From Linnemannia elongata (lineage: Eukaryota; Mortierellomycota; Mortierellomycetes; Mortierellales; Mortierellaceae), in NCBI GenBank assembly GCA_036320915.1, contig JAXBDG010000001.1, forward strand, positions 2,936,001 through 3,000,000: a DNA stretch of 64,000 nt. Direction: 5' to 3'. Shown here piece after piece: positions 43,279 to 53,645 of this stretch. The notes under the pieces are model-generated. The model was not told where the DNA came from. It was given only the letters and a program-made list of their open reading frames with translations, and searched no databases. Within the stretch, counting starts at the first letter, position 1; the number at the start of each line of letters is the position of its first letter. Position numbers and translations under genes: made by a program.

Positions 43279-43870
43279 TCAATGTACTTTTATTTTTACA
43301 GTTGTAGGTTCAATATTACACATACCCTTGACGGGCATGCTGTTGTTGATCTCGCCGTCAGGCCATGGAAAGTACGCGTGCTTGATCGAAAGGCTCTCCA
43401 GGAAGGGCAATGGGCGATACGACTTTGGCTCCATATTGATCATATCTTCTACATCCACCAGAAGCCCCAGGTTCCGGGGTTGATCCGGCACCTTGGTATC
43501 CAATGAAGCAGCTGCATCTCTCATCAGCCTCTGTCGTCTCGATGTCTTCAACTCGTCTTAGCCCGTAGCTGCCGCCATCGTGTCACCGCTAGTCATCTCC
43601 ACCACCTCTACACGGCATTGTGTTCAGTAGGCACCAGATTCCGCAATGGCCTATCCAAGAGCACCCTCGGCCTTTGCAAGCGCGTCAATCGAAATAACAA
43701 GCAACGCTCACCCTCCAACATTACAGAAAATAATGGCTGGCCCCAGACATCGCCACTCTTGCAATTCGAGGCGTAGAAGTCTGGAGCTCCTCTAGTAGTG
43801 GAAGCACTCTGGAGATGTGGCCAAGAATGATGCGACTATGTCCGTGCTCCAGGCGAGGTTGGCATGGTGA
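43279..43870 (-). pseudogene. Degraded F-box C-terminal relic
   Basis: Read leftward, about 43870-43740 gives EHGHSRIILGHISRVLPLLEEL, matching HSRIVFGYVARVCPLVEDL of the adjacent F-box gene. Then 43551-43279 gives NLGLLVDVEDMINMEPKS and LPFLESLSIKHAYF, matching NLGLLMDVEEMMKEME and MPLLEKLSFTYP. The connecting segment is scrambled, and the N-terminal two-thirds including the F-box is absent. A truncated, old duplicate. Confidence 0.7.
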
Positions 43871-44365
43871 TTTGAAGTCCTTAAAACGACTTCCTGAGCA
43901 CGTTCATTGTTGTAATGTGTTGGAAACAAAGTAATAACTGAGAAGGGGAGAAGAAGAGACAGAAGAGAAAGAGAAGGTGAAAGATATGATCTTTTTTTAT
44001 TTTGTTTTCGGAACCCAGAGTAATGATACAAGTTAATTGTTGTTCTTCTTTGCTTGAGGGAGTGAAGATTCCCTGAGGTTGCTGGGGCAGTGAATATCGG
44101 GCGGTCCTTGTAGAAAGACAAAGGAATTAGGGCATGGAGGATGAAGGGATAAAAGGAACAGAGAGGGAGCAAGCAGCAGTGGGGCTGAGATGCAAGCATA
44201 CAAGCAACCATCCTTTTGCCAGCCAATCAGCACGCACACTGATCGATCTTATTCTGTTCACTCTCTTCGTTCACTCCACCTCCACACCTCTTTCCTACTT
44301 TTGCCACCAAAAAGTAGCCTACATCACCATCAACCGACAACTGACAAGCAAGCAAGCAAACTCGA
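43871..44365. other. Intergenic region
   Basis: About 500 bp with a GAGA-rich run near 43940-43990. A CACC/CAAC-rich stretch from 44270 resembles a 5' leader for the possible small gene that follows. No gene seen. Confidence 0.45.
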
Positions 44366-45003
44366 ATGGAGTGTCTAAGGAACCTGCCCTCAAAGACAAA
44401 CGCATTCCAGACTGCAACCTACGAACGCGTCAGGACAGAACACTCCCACTCACATAACAAGCCCTTCTTCGCCACCTCCGGACAGGTGCCCACTCAAAGT
44501 ACTTTTTCCAAGGACAACTTTTTCCACTCTTGCTACATTGCCACTATAGCACACAGGTTGAAAGCAGGCATTCACCACCTGTCGTTCTCCTTTTTTATTA
44601 GTCTTGCCTAGTAGTGATGAGAATCTCATCCTAGCCGTCATTCGTCAAAAGAACAAGGTAATGTACACTCCTGTTGGCTCACAAGAAGGATAAGACCTGT
44701 TAAGGATACCATTAATTTAACGAATATACTCTACCCTACTAGGTCCCGAAGTCGACGGACGAGCATCCAAAGAGACCAACAACCCCAGAGCAATTAACAG
44801 AGGACACCAGCATGGATGAAGACACAGGTTCAGCACAGCAGCAACCTACACCGCCACCACCACCTCCTCGACTGTACAAGCGACCGAGGATAGCCCTTTC
44901 TACCGCAGCAGCAGCAACGGCGACGGCAACAAGTAGAACGACAACCTCCTCCTCCTCCTCCGCAGCAACTTATGAAAGCCCTTCGTCAGCACCACCATCA
45001 TAA
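44366..45003 (+). other. Possible small multi-exon gene, unresolved
   Basis: Exon-like pieces on the plus strand. One is a Pro/Thr-rich segment ending CCGGACAG|GTGCCC near 44487. Another is SDENLILAVIRQKNK, about 44613-44658, bounded by GCCTAG and AAG|GTAATG. The last is VPKSTDEHPKRPTTPEQL from 44743 leading into a Pro/Ala/Thr/Ser-rich tail that stops at 45003. The junctions of the last two are in phase. A first exon with an ATG in the right frame was not found (ATG 44366 is in another frame), so this stays a suspicion. The product is not recognised. Confidence 0.3.
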
Positions 45004-45439
45004 TCGACTTGAAAGTGACCTTTTTGTTAAAGTCAGCAGCGGGCTTTACAGTATCGGGAAAACTGAAGAGACAACAGCAGCACCTTGCTGAATTATCCTC
45101 GGAGAATCAAGACTGGACTTTGCTTCCAGTCTGTAACTTTGTTGGAGGAGTGGCGTCCTTGATATAGAGCAGCGTACGAGCCTAATATCTTCTCCTCACT
45201 ACCATCGTAATAGTCGCAATCCCCAGCTCGACCCTTTTCACCCAAAGAGAATAAACTTGACCATGCGTCATGGTCATACATCACGTGTGCCAGAGCCTTT
45301 TTTTTCCTTAAATTTTTTTTCCCTCCCACGGCACCCCTCTTCCTCTTCCCTTATTCCCTTCCAGTCTTTCCCTTTTTTTATTTTTTATTTTTCTTCACTC
45401 CGCTTTTTTTTGACAAACCATTTCTATTCCCCTCAGATC

Positions 45440-47407
45440 ATGACCTCAGCGACACCGCAGCAGCAACTGCGGGATCCGATACCCTCGACAAGCCGAGCAA
45501 CAGAAGCAGCAACCACGGCATCACCCTTGAGGATCCCTGAAGTCCTGGACCACATCTTTTCATATGTTGACAACCACTCCCTCTGTCAGTCGGTGATATT
45601 GGTCTGTCGCCAGTGGTTTTGGATGAATCGGCACCGTGTGATCCGCGGCCTGATCTTTGACGGACACTCGGATCCTCGGAAACTAAACAAGGTCTTGACT
45701 CGACTGCCGGGCGCTGGACGACTCTGCTGGTTCACGGGTCGGGACGTCAGTCGGGACGCTCACTGGGTACAGCTCCGTAAAGTCCTCAAACGCAACCACG
45801 ACCAATTCCTTCAAAACCAGATCCGACAATATCAGCATGTGGATCAAAGCAGCAGCAGCGACGAAGAGTTACAGGAGGACTCGATTACAAAACGTCTTTT
45901 GACGGATTCGCCGCTGCGGGAGCTGGAGATCATTGGCGACATTGATATCGGAGCCTCCTTACCACCCATCCTGCCTTGTCTCTACGCCCTGACGAGGCTG
46001 CAGCTGGAGCTGAGCTGCGATGCCACCTTGCAGATGGGACAGCTGCTCAAGGCTTGTCCTTTGCTGAAGGACATTCATGTCTCGGCCTTGTCGACCCACT
46101 GTCTGGAACTGCCCGGACCATGGTTCCCGTTCGTCAAGGATTCTCACAAGCAACGGCCGTTACGCCTGTTATCACTGGTGTTGGAGAGGGTCCGGTTACC
46201 TCAGTACAGTCTCGAGGACCTATTATCGATCACACCCTATCTTCAGGAACTCAAGGTTATTGGATTGCTCAAGGTCAATCCATCACTCCCACAGCATGAG
46301 CCTACCGTTCAGTACGATCCTACCCGATTCTTTCAGCACGTGCGATCTCTGGACCTCCCACTGCGATCATTCCACTTTTCGATCCGAGACCAACCCTTGA
46401 CGACATCAGAACTGCGGGAGATGATGTTTGACATTGTGCGCCTCCCACCAGGATCCCGTGGGGAATGGGCGTTCTGGACAGCAGATCTGACACCTCCCAT
46501 GCTCCGGAACCTGAACGAGGTGCCCAATGTGGTAACGACGCTGGAAATCTTTTGTGAAACCATAGCGAACTGCAGTCCTGACAGCGGGCTTCACCGATAC
46601 CTCTGTGCCTCACCCCATCTGATGCACCTCCGAGCACCCAAGACAGCCTATTTGGTCGAGCATTTGGATCTGCACCAACGCCTTCGTGGGCGATACCTCC
46701 CTGCTGCAGGGACAACACAGACAGTCCGGCCGGGAATCTGGAAGTGTCGTAATCTTCAGACTCTTCACTTGGCATTCCACAGTCGACGGGACTCGACACT
46801 CTCTTCCCCAACGAACGCACGACTCATTTTTGGATACTTGGCTCGAGTGTGTCCACAGCTGCGGGATCTAGCGATCTTCACGACCGAGTCGTGTATGCTG
46901 AACAACCGGATCTATGCGCCTGTGCTCCATATGCGATTGCAAGGCGGGTTCTGTCTATTGGCGCGACTGAAGTGGCTTGAGAGACTGCGGATCGGTTCCT
47001 CAGAACGATTGATTGCATACAAGAGCTGGGATCTGAAATGGATGGTGACCAACAAGCACAGTTTCATGGACCGACGACAGAGACGCAAGATTGTGGGTGA
47101 GTGGGATGAGTTGTTGGTCGAGGAGGAGAAACAGGAGGTGTTGCGGATCCAAACACATGGACAGTCAGGTTCTCACGATGATACTAGTATAGCTACATCT
47201 GCCGCAGGATTAAAGGAGGACGAGGGGATGGCAGAGGTGAGGAAGGAGCTGGATAACTTGGGTCTGTTGGTGGATGTGAAGACGATGATGGAGGAGATGG
47301 ACTCTGATGACTTCCAGTGCTGGAAGTCTCTCCGCAAGATTTCATTATATCGCGACGGGGAGGTTGGACTGCGGCCTGAACAGGAGATCCAACGGCTCAT
47401 CTCCTAA
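45440..47407 (+). CDS. F-box protein with leucine-rich C-terminal region
   Basis: Single exon, 655 residues, starting ATGACCTCAGCG after a T/C-rich leader; intact. The F-box is at about residues 32-80 (LRIPEVLDHIFSYVDNHS, VILVCRQWFWMNRHRVIRGL). Then come leucine-rich segments including CPLLKDIHVSALSTH, LLSITPYLQELKVIGLL, NEVPNVVTTLEIF, SPHLMHLRAPKTAYLV, IWKCRNLQTLHLAFH, ARLIFGYLARVCPQLRDL and ELDNLGLLVDVKTMMEEMD. It is the only member of the local F-box group on the plus strand, so the cluster has also undergone inversion. Confidence 0.87.
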   Translation: MTSATPQQQLRDPIPSTSRATEAATTASPLRIPEVLDHIFSYVDNHSLCQSVILVCRQWFWMNRHRVIRGLIFDGHSDPRKLNKVLTRLPGAGRLCWFTGRDVSRDAHWVQLRKVLKRNHDQFLQNQIRQYQHVDQSSSSDEELQEDSITKRLLTDSPLRELEIIGDIDIGASLPPILPCLYALTRLQLELSCDATLQMGQLLKACPLLKDIHVSALSTHCLELPGPWFPFVKDSHKQRPLRLLSLVLERVRLPQYSLEDLLSITPYLQELKVIGLLKVNPSLPQHEPTVQYDPTRFFQHVRSLDLPLRSFHFSIRDQPLTTSELREMMFDIVRLPPGSRGEWAFWTADLTPPMLRNLNEVPNVVTTLEIFCETIANCSPDSGLHRYLCASPHLMHLRAPKTAYLVEHLDLHQRLRGRYLPAAGTTQTVRPGIWKCRNLQTLHLAFHSRRDSTLSSPTNARLIFGYLARVCPQLRDLAIFTTESCMLNNRIYAPVLHMRLQGGFCLLARLKWLERLRIGSSERLIAYKSWDLKWMVTNKHSFMDRRQRRKIVGEWDELLVEEEKQEVLRIQTHGQSGSHDDTSIATSAAGLKEDEGMAEVRKELDNLGLLVDVKTMMEEMDSDDFQCWKSLRKISLYRDGEVGLRPEQEIQRLIS

Positions 47408-47964
47408 GCTCTCTCTCGCCCTCTCTCTCCGTCTTTGACCCTTCCATTCCGCCTCTATTCTTCACATCATTTGCTCTCATTCTCATAAAAAGACCAAGGG
47501 CCTGTTTGTTTTTTTTTATTTCTCCTCGCGAGTTAGAAATGTTGGTGTAATTAAACGCCTGCGATGGCTATGGAGAATGGATGAATCCTACTGTTACTCC
47601 ACAGCCCTCCTTCTCCTTTCCTCATGTGAATGAAATCCATTCACCCTTGTGCCAGTAAGGAAAATTTTCAAGGGAAGGGTTAGCACGCAAAAACAGGCAC
47701 GGAACAACCTTGTGGCGGGAACAGAGCCGTTAATCGCTCAATGTGGGGCGGGAAGGTACTAAGAAAAAAAATGTCAATAAGAGAGTTAACGGTTTACCCA
47801 GATCCAGTTCGTCACCCCGTTTCTCTCTTTCTCTCTCTCACTCTCTCTCTCGATTTTTCTCGTACTTCTCTCCTTTCTTTTCCTTATCCACGTTGGATCT
47901 GCTCTATTTTTACAAAGCAGAGCCAACTCAAGCTTTTATAGCACCAACATAACTCGACCCCAAC

Positions 47965-48159
47965 ATGGCTTCGAATTCTAGTTCTAGGTACTCGCCTAAA
48001 GGCAACACAAGCTACTTTTATCAGTCAATGAATGAACCGGAAAAAAAAAGAGTTTTGAAAAGCATGGGCCATCTCTCTTTTAGTTCAATTGCTGACAATG
48101 AACTGGCATCATATTTCATTACTGACACATCGATGAATGGCTCACAACAAAAAGGATAA
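47965..48159 (+). CDS. Possible small protein, 64 residues
   Basis: Short frame starting CAACATGGCT (good fungal start context) after a CT-rich promoter-like stretch and an ACCAACATAACTCG leader. The product is Ser/Asn-rich (MASNSSSRYSPKGNTSYF, then EKKRVLKSMGHLSFSS) with no recognised domain. Support is only the start context and composition; it could be chance. Confidence 0.3.
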   Translation: MASNSSSRYSPKGNTSYFYQSMNEPEKKRVLKSMGHLSFSSIADNELASYFITDTSMNGSQQKG

Positions 48160-49856
48160 AAAAAAAGGGGAGGAGGGAGGAGAATAGAGGAAAGGACTGG
48201 AATTTTAGTTTGAAAGAGTTATGCCTGGATGGCATGCAAGTTAGCGAACGAGTTAGAGGTAGGCTCGCATGCTATCGAGTCATTCTAGCTAAGAAAAAAA
48301 AAAGCGTTGAGCAGCTTGGGTGATTACACCTCATTCCAGCTGGATGTCGACCAGTCAATTGGTCGGGATGAACCTGCTGATCGTGGGGTGTGGATTCGAG
48401 TAATAAGCCGAATAAACTATATCATGGCATATGGTATGACCTTTTTGTTGTTCCTGTTCATGGTCGTGTCAACAACAAGTTAGAGAGCCCGTCCCTGACT
48501 AACGCTGTCAAGGGTTGTGTTGGATGGTTACGACAAAGGTCTTTTGATTGAAAATATGAAAAGTGAAGAACAACAGTAAACGCCCATTCTTTTGTCGTTC
48601 AAGGCTTTTCTTTTTCTACCCAGCCCAATTCAAGGTCGCCCTTTGGCTGTGTCCAGTTTACATGTACTGTACTTGGTTTTCTGTCTGCATACCAGTGACA
48701 GGTGATGATGAAGACGAAGAGGTAAAAGAGGTACAACAAGAAGAAATAGAAGTACAAGAGGGAAGGGCGCAATGGGTATGAAACGAAAAGTACCGAGGAA
48801 CAAAAAGACACATGCACAGCCGACGGACATCCGACCCTTGAACCGATTGAAAAACAGCAAAAGAAGAGAAGATGGCCAAGCAAATGTGATTCTCGGTACA
48901 CGGTCATTTACCTCCGCGTCCTCCTTTCTCTGTTCGATCATTTGTAAGGAAAGGTGCAAGATGGCCAGCCCCTTTCGTTCCGTTGGAAGTTCGAAACAGG
49001 ATATCTCTGTCTATTGTTCACTGTCTCCTTTTTCTCCTCGTTGGTTGTTGTTGTTGTCTCCTTGATAGGGATGGTTGCCCGTTCTCGTTCTCGTTCGGTG
49101 CATAGTTGTTCATTTTTTTTTTTTGTTTTTTTTTGTCTCCGACATTCACGTTGAACCTTTTGCATTGAAGAAGGGGAGACGAATGGGAGAGAGAGAGGTG
49201 GACAAAGGGGCGGCGGCTATGTCTGTTGTTATTATTGTTGCAAGACAAAGTGAAGAGACAATGATGATGATGAACCCCCTTGCGACAAGAGAAAGCCTGC
49301 AGCAGACAATAGAAGATGGAAGATAGAAAGGGAGGAAGAGAGGAGGTCGCGAGGAAGGAAGGGAGGAGGAAGATGAGCAGAGGATCCATCAGCATTCGAA
49401 CATCGCACCTTAGCGTATGGTACTAACAATTGTTGTTCTATTTCTGGCTGTTGTCTTGAGAGTAAGAAACGACAACCAACAGTCTGCGCCGAGACGGAGG
49501 CAATGCCATGTCAGCCCAGCCAGGCAACATTCTTTTTTTTCTTTTTTTTTAAATACTCCTCATATAACCCCACCTTTTTTTTCCCTCTCTTCTTGTTTTG
49601 TTTTCTTTTCTTTTCTTCTCGTCTTGTCCCTTTGTTCTTGTTGACCGTTGTCCACTCCTCTCCTTCCCTTCCTTCATCCTTCGTCCTCACCCATTCCCGT
49701 TACCCCCCAGAGTATCCCCCTTCTGGCGTCCTTCCATCCTTCTCCTTCACTGTACTCTCATAGTATCAATCCCCTAACCTCTCTCTCTTCACGCATCCTA
49801 CCATCCTTCATATCCTTCCACCCCCCTTTTTTTACGAACTAACAACATCCACATCC

Positions 49857-49873
49857 ACAACAACAACAATATC

Positions 49874-49908
<35 letters not shown>

Positions 49909-49909
49909 C
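49857..49909. repeat. (CAA)n microsatellite
   Basis: About 17 CAA units with one ATAT interruption, in pyrimidine-rich non-coding DNA upstream of the secreted acidic protein. Confidence 0.9.
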
Positions 49910-50299
49910 TGAGAATCCCCTTTTCCTTTCCAGTCTGGACCCCAATCCTCCCCCTTGTCTACATCCTCCTCTCCCTTGCGCCCCCTCCTTCGATCCTTTT
50001 TTCTCCTTTTACATACACCGCATCCTTCCTCTTCCTTCTTTGTCAAACCATATCTATCAATCGCATTCGCCTCAAAAGCACCAATCCCGATCCGAGTCCT
50101 CTCCAAATCGTAATCCGACAAATCTCGCATACAACTACAAACACCACAACACAAACAACAGTAACCTGCACCACAAACAACAAAGGCTCTCATCTTCACA
50201 AACACCATCCTCGCTCTCGACCATTTTTTTGCTTTTCATTCGTCCCTTTTTCCTCTTTCCTTTCCACTCGCACAAGTGCGCCTCGACCGCTTCTTTCTT

Positions 50300-50301
<2 letters not shown>

Positions 50302-50332
<31 letters not shown>
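50302..50332. repeat. T31 homopolymer
   Basis: Uninterrupted run of 31 T in the presumed leader region of the gene at 50710; likely length-variable. Confidence 0.9.
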
Positions 50333-50709
50333 CTTGTAGCCGTCAACATAAACAAACACAGAAAAACAAAAAAATAAGAACCCGCTCACTGTCTCTTCTT
50401 TCCTCTCTTTCTCTTTTCCCCTGCATCTGTGTGTTTTCCCCTCCTCTTCCCTCTCTTTCTTTTTTTCCTCCCTTACCCACCTCAGCCCTCCCTATTTTTC
50501 TTGTCCTCCTTCCTACTTCTACACTTCGCACTCCTCCTCCACTCGTTTTGCTCTTCCACCAACACGTTCCTTTTTCCTCCATTTTCCTTCGCTCACTCTC
50601 ATCATACACCCCTCACTTTCAAACCCCTTTCAACTGACAATCCTCAACAGCCACACACACTCACCCTCCAACAGCCAACAACTTACGCCGCCAACTTAAA
50701 TATATAGTA

Positions 50710-51699
50710 ATGCGACACCCACTGAAGGTCAATTGGACCTTGGGCTCAACAGTCCTACTGTCCCTGGCTCTGCTCTCGCACCTGGCCGCCCTTGGCGAAG
50801 CATCCATCAGCCAGCGAGGGGTCTCAGCCGTCGTCATCGACGACCTTAAAAGCAACTCCCTCTTCTGGAAACGGGACCGACTCCCCCTCTTCCCCCGCCA
50901 CTCCTCCTCTGACTCGCCCCCAGTTCGACGACAGTTTCAGGCTGGAAGTGGAAGTCTCCTCCGCAAGCGGAGTCTTTTCTCCCATGTCAACGACGACAAT
51001 ATTGCTCCCCCTTCCCCTCCTCGCCTCCCTACTGTCATTCAACGACGCCCTCATCTCATCAACACCAGCAACCACGAGGAAGATGAGGGACAAGAAGAAG
51101 AAGAAGAGGAGGAGGGGTCTTTTGTAAGAATGACGGTTGAGGTGACTCATGAGGGGAACCGAGCACGAGAGGGCGTGGTCGAGACCCACTACAACAACAA
51201 ATTCGACCACTCAAGTACCACTACCAACCTGCACCACAACAACAAGGAGAAGGATGTCAAAGTCAGCGAGACAACCGACAAATTAAACTTTTGGGAGGAC
51301 GAAAACGCCGACGAGGAGGATGATGAGGAGCGAACCTTGATTGAGCCACAATATCCTTCCATCGACCTCTTTGACGAGGAGGAGCTGCTCGAGGTCGGCG
51401 AGGACGGTATCCTCCGCGAGAAGGGCCACCACCAATCATCATCATCCTCCAGTCGCTCTTCTTCAGATGATGAAGATCGCCATGACCAAGGGTGGTTGGT
51501 GGACGAGTGGGAGGAGGAATTGGAGGGAGATATGGACGAGTGGATGGACTGGGTCGAAGAGGACCAAGCCCTGAATCGAATCAACGCCGAGAAGGATAAG
51601 CACCGTCTGCGCGACCAGAGCGCGATGGACAGCCTAGTCTTCGATGAGGATGAGGCTAGCCCCTTCCAGCGCCTATTCTCAGAGTCGTGGCTCTTTTAG
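50710..51699 (+). CDS. Secreted acidic protein with dibasic sites, unknown function
   Basis: Single exon, 329 residues. The N terminus has a basic MRHPLKVNW followed by a hydrophobic core (VLLSLALLSHLAALG) and ASIS, a good signal peptide with cleavage near residue 32. Residues 45-115 contain several dibasic sites (FWKRDRL, PVRRQF, LLRKRSLF, IQRRPHL) spaced 15-30 residues apart, as in Kex2-processed fungal precursors. The rest is extremely acidic and low-complexity (EEDEGQEEEEEEEGS, DEEDDEERTLIEPQ, DEWEEELEGDMDEWMDWVEED). No domain recognised. It could be a Kex2-processed secreted precursor or an acidic luminal protein. Confidence 0.7.
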   Translation: MRHPLKVNWTLGSTVLLSLALLSHLAALGEASISQRGVSAVVIDDLKSNSLFWKRDRLPLFPRHSSSDSPPVRRQFQAGSGSLLRKRSLFSHVNDDNIAPPSPPRLPTVIQRRPHLINTSNHEEDEGQEEEEEEEGSFVRMTVEVTHEGNRAREGVVETHYNNKFDHSSTTTNLHHNNKEKDVKVSETTDKLNFWEDENADEEDDEERTLIEPQYPSIDLFDEEELLEVGEDGILREKGHHQSSSSSSRSSSDDEDRHDQGWLVDEWEEELEGDMDEWMDWVEEDQALNRINAEKDKHRLRDQSAMDSLVFDEDEASPFQRLFSESWLF

Positions 51700-52347
51700 A
51701 ATAAGAACAAGAACAGGAACGGACCCCCTCCCTGCTACTTTCTCATGGTTCTCAGCTCTGGCTCTTCAAGGGTGGGAGAGAAAGTGTGCTCACTGACTGA
51801 CACATCCCAGCATCGTCGTCATCGTCCTTCCTTCTGTCCTCTCTTTCTTTCTTTCTCTCACCACACCACCGGTTGTGAGGATAAGGAAGGGCCTTGTCCC
51901 TTTGAAACCAACACCTCTGTCCTTCTCCACCTTGTACATATTCCTATACCTTGTAAAGTCCTCTTCTCTCTTTTTCCTCCTTCTCTTCATCTTCCTCTTT
52001 CCTTCCCGTATTGTACTCTTATCTACCCTTCGCTCTCTTTCCCCCCACCCATTTCTTTCCTGCTTCCCAAGATTCAGTTGCTTACCATATCCGATTTTTT
52101 TCATGTCCGTGGCTGGCACCATGTCGATACACATAGCAAAATTGTTTATACCCTTTTTGCAGCCGTCTCTTGTCGTTGTTGCTATTATGCTGCTCCTATG
52201 CAGTGTGTGTCTCGCAATAATAAACACTTTCACATCGTTCTTCACTTGATTGCATCCATGTTTCTCATCGTCTCATGTCCTCCTCATGCTATTGATGCTC
52301 TCAGTTTCTTGTTTATATCTCAACCGAGGACACCACGCGCGTGTTAA

Positions 52348-52400
<53 letters not shown>

Positions 52401-52785
52401 TTGCGACGCGTTTTGAAGAGAATAGAGCTGTTCACACCGACGATTGGCCACGTGATGAAATTCATTCCGATCAGAGATTATCCAATTGCTTCGCACTTTT
52501 TTTTCTTTTCTCCTTTTCTGTCAACACAATTCTGCACGCTTCTCTCTTCTTCCTTCTTTCCTTCCATTCCACTCATTGCACACACATACTCCCTGGACAA
52601 CTCGGGAATCATTCTATTCCTCGGTTCCTCTTGCTTCGCTCGACCTCGTCCTTCCCTCTTCCTGGTTCTTCTCTTCAAACAGCTATTGGTGACTAAACTA
52701 CACACACACCATCCTTTCAACGTCCTCTCATAATATTGCCGACACCCTTTCCCCTCCTTTCACACATATACACCCGCGTACAACG
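51700..52785. other. Intergenic region with T47 tract
   Basis: About 1.1 kb, CT-rich, with a 47-base T homopolymer. The end (52700-52785, ACACACACC and CATATACACCCG) is the probable promoter and leader of the ERV1 gene. No gene seen. Confidence 0.55.
52352..52398. repeat. T47 homopolymer
   Basis: Uninterrupted run of 47 T, the longest homopolymer in the window. Its true length may be uncertain because of sequencing slippage. Confidence 0.9.
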
Positions 52786-53427
52786 ATGCCAGCGCCGGAT
52801 CACACCTCAACATCTTCAACGTCGACAACAGAGGCCAGCACTCCTCTCCCACCAGGCATGGTCCTCGGACCAGACGGAAAACCCTGCCGCACCTGCACTG
52901 ACTGGAAGAGTTGGTCCAAGATCGGGAAATCCAAGGCCAAGAAGGACTCCAAGGACTCTTCTTCGACACCTGGAGCTGGAGCCGGAGCCAGAGCTGGAGC
53001 CGGAGCCGGAACCGGAGCTGGTGCAGCCACCGCCATCGGAGCCACCGCTGCAGTCGCTAGAGGGACGTCATCATTCGATTATGAGAAGGAATGCCCTCCA
53101 GACAAGGAAATTCTCGGCCGGGCGACATGGACGTTCCTGCATACAATGGCAGCCTACTACCCCGACAAACCCTCGCCCATGGAGCAATCGACCATGAAAT
53201 CCCTCCTGACGTCATTCTCACAGTTCTACCCCTGTGGACCTTGTGCTGAGCACTTGCAGGAAGAGATGAAGGTCGATCCGCCAAAGGTCGAGAGTCGGAA
53301 GGATTTGAGTTGGTGGATGTGTGGGATGCATAATAAGGTCAATGAGTTGTTGGGGAAGGATAAGTTTGATTGTAATAAGGTCGATGAGCGGTGGAGGGAT
53401 GGGCCTTCTGATGGTCGTTGCGATTAG
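52786..53427 (+). CDS. ERV1: Mitochondrial FAD-linked sulfhydryl oxidase ERV1/ALR
   Basis: Oxidase of the mitochondrial intermembrane space that reoxidises Mia40 and passes electrons to cytochrome c. Single exon, 213 residues. The N-terminal shuttle motif is C34-RT-C37. An Ala/Gly-rich linker made of a GAGAGA repeat (residues 63-92) follows. The Erv domain starts at GRATWTFLHTMAAYYPD. The active-site redox pair is C150-GP-C153 (QFYPCGPCAEHL), the FAD-binding stretch is W-x-C-x2-HN-x-VN (WMCGMHNKVNELLGK), and C196 begins the C-terminal structural pair that ends near C212. All expected cysteines are present. Confidence 0.95.
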   Translation: MPAPDHTSTSSTSTTEASTPLPPGMVLGPDGKPCRTCTDWKSWSKIGKSKAKKDSKDSSSTPGAGAGARAGAGAGTGAGAATAIGATAAVARGTSSFDYEKECPPDKEILGRATWTFLHTMAAYYPDKPSPMEQSTMKSLLTSFSQFYPCGPCAEHLQEEMKVDPPKVESRKDLSWWMCGMHNKVNELLGKDKFDCNKVDERWRDGPSDGRCD

Positions 53428-53645
53428 AGGGTAGACTTCATCTTTCGTTTTCTTTTCTTGTTTTTTATACATTGCATCAGACATACATTACAAAAATATA
53501 GACACATTTTTCATATAGAGAATGAGGATAAGGGTAGATAAGTGGTATGCATTAGGTGGGATATGTAAGATCTATAAAAAGGAGTATTTTAAGTGCTTGA
53601 GAGTGAGATGAGAAGAGGAATGGCTGTCTATTTGCGAGTGAGTGC

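Larger units (their letters stand above)
47408..50709. other. 3.3-kb gene-poor region
   Basis: Mostly low-complexity: CT-rich tracts (47820-47900, 49540-49800, 50400-50560), a (CAA)n array, a 31-base T-run and GA-rich DNA. One small open frame at 47965 has a gene-like start (separate entry). The right 1 kb looks like an unusually long pyrimidine-rich leader for the secreted protein at 50710. Confidence 0.6.

Noticed and set aside
48599..48959. Minus-strand membrane-like frames (102-109 codons)
   Set aside because: Hydrophobicity comes from T/C-rich low-complexity DNA read on the opposite strand; three frames overlap and none has a convincing start.
52250..52733. Overlapping frames with FFFFFFFF tracts
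   Set aside because: Artefact of the T47 homopolymer; no other coding signal.
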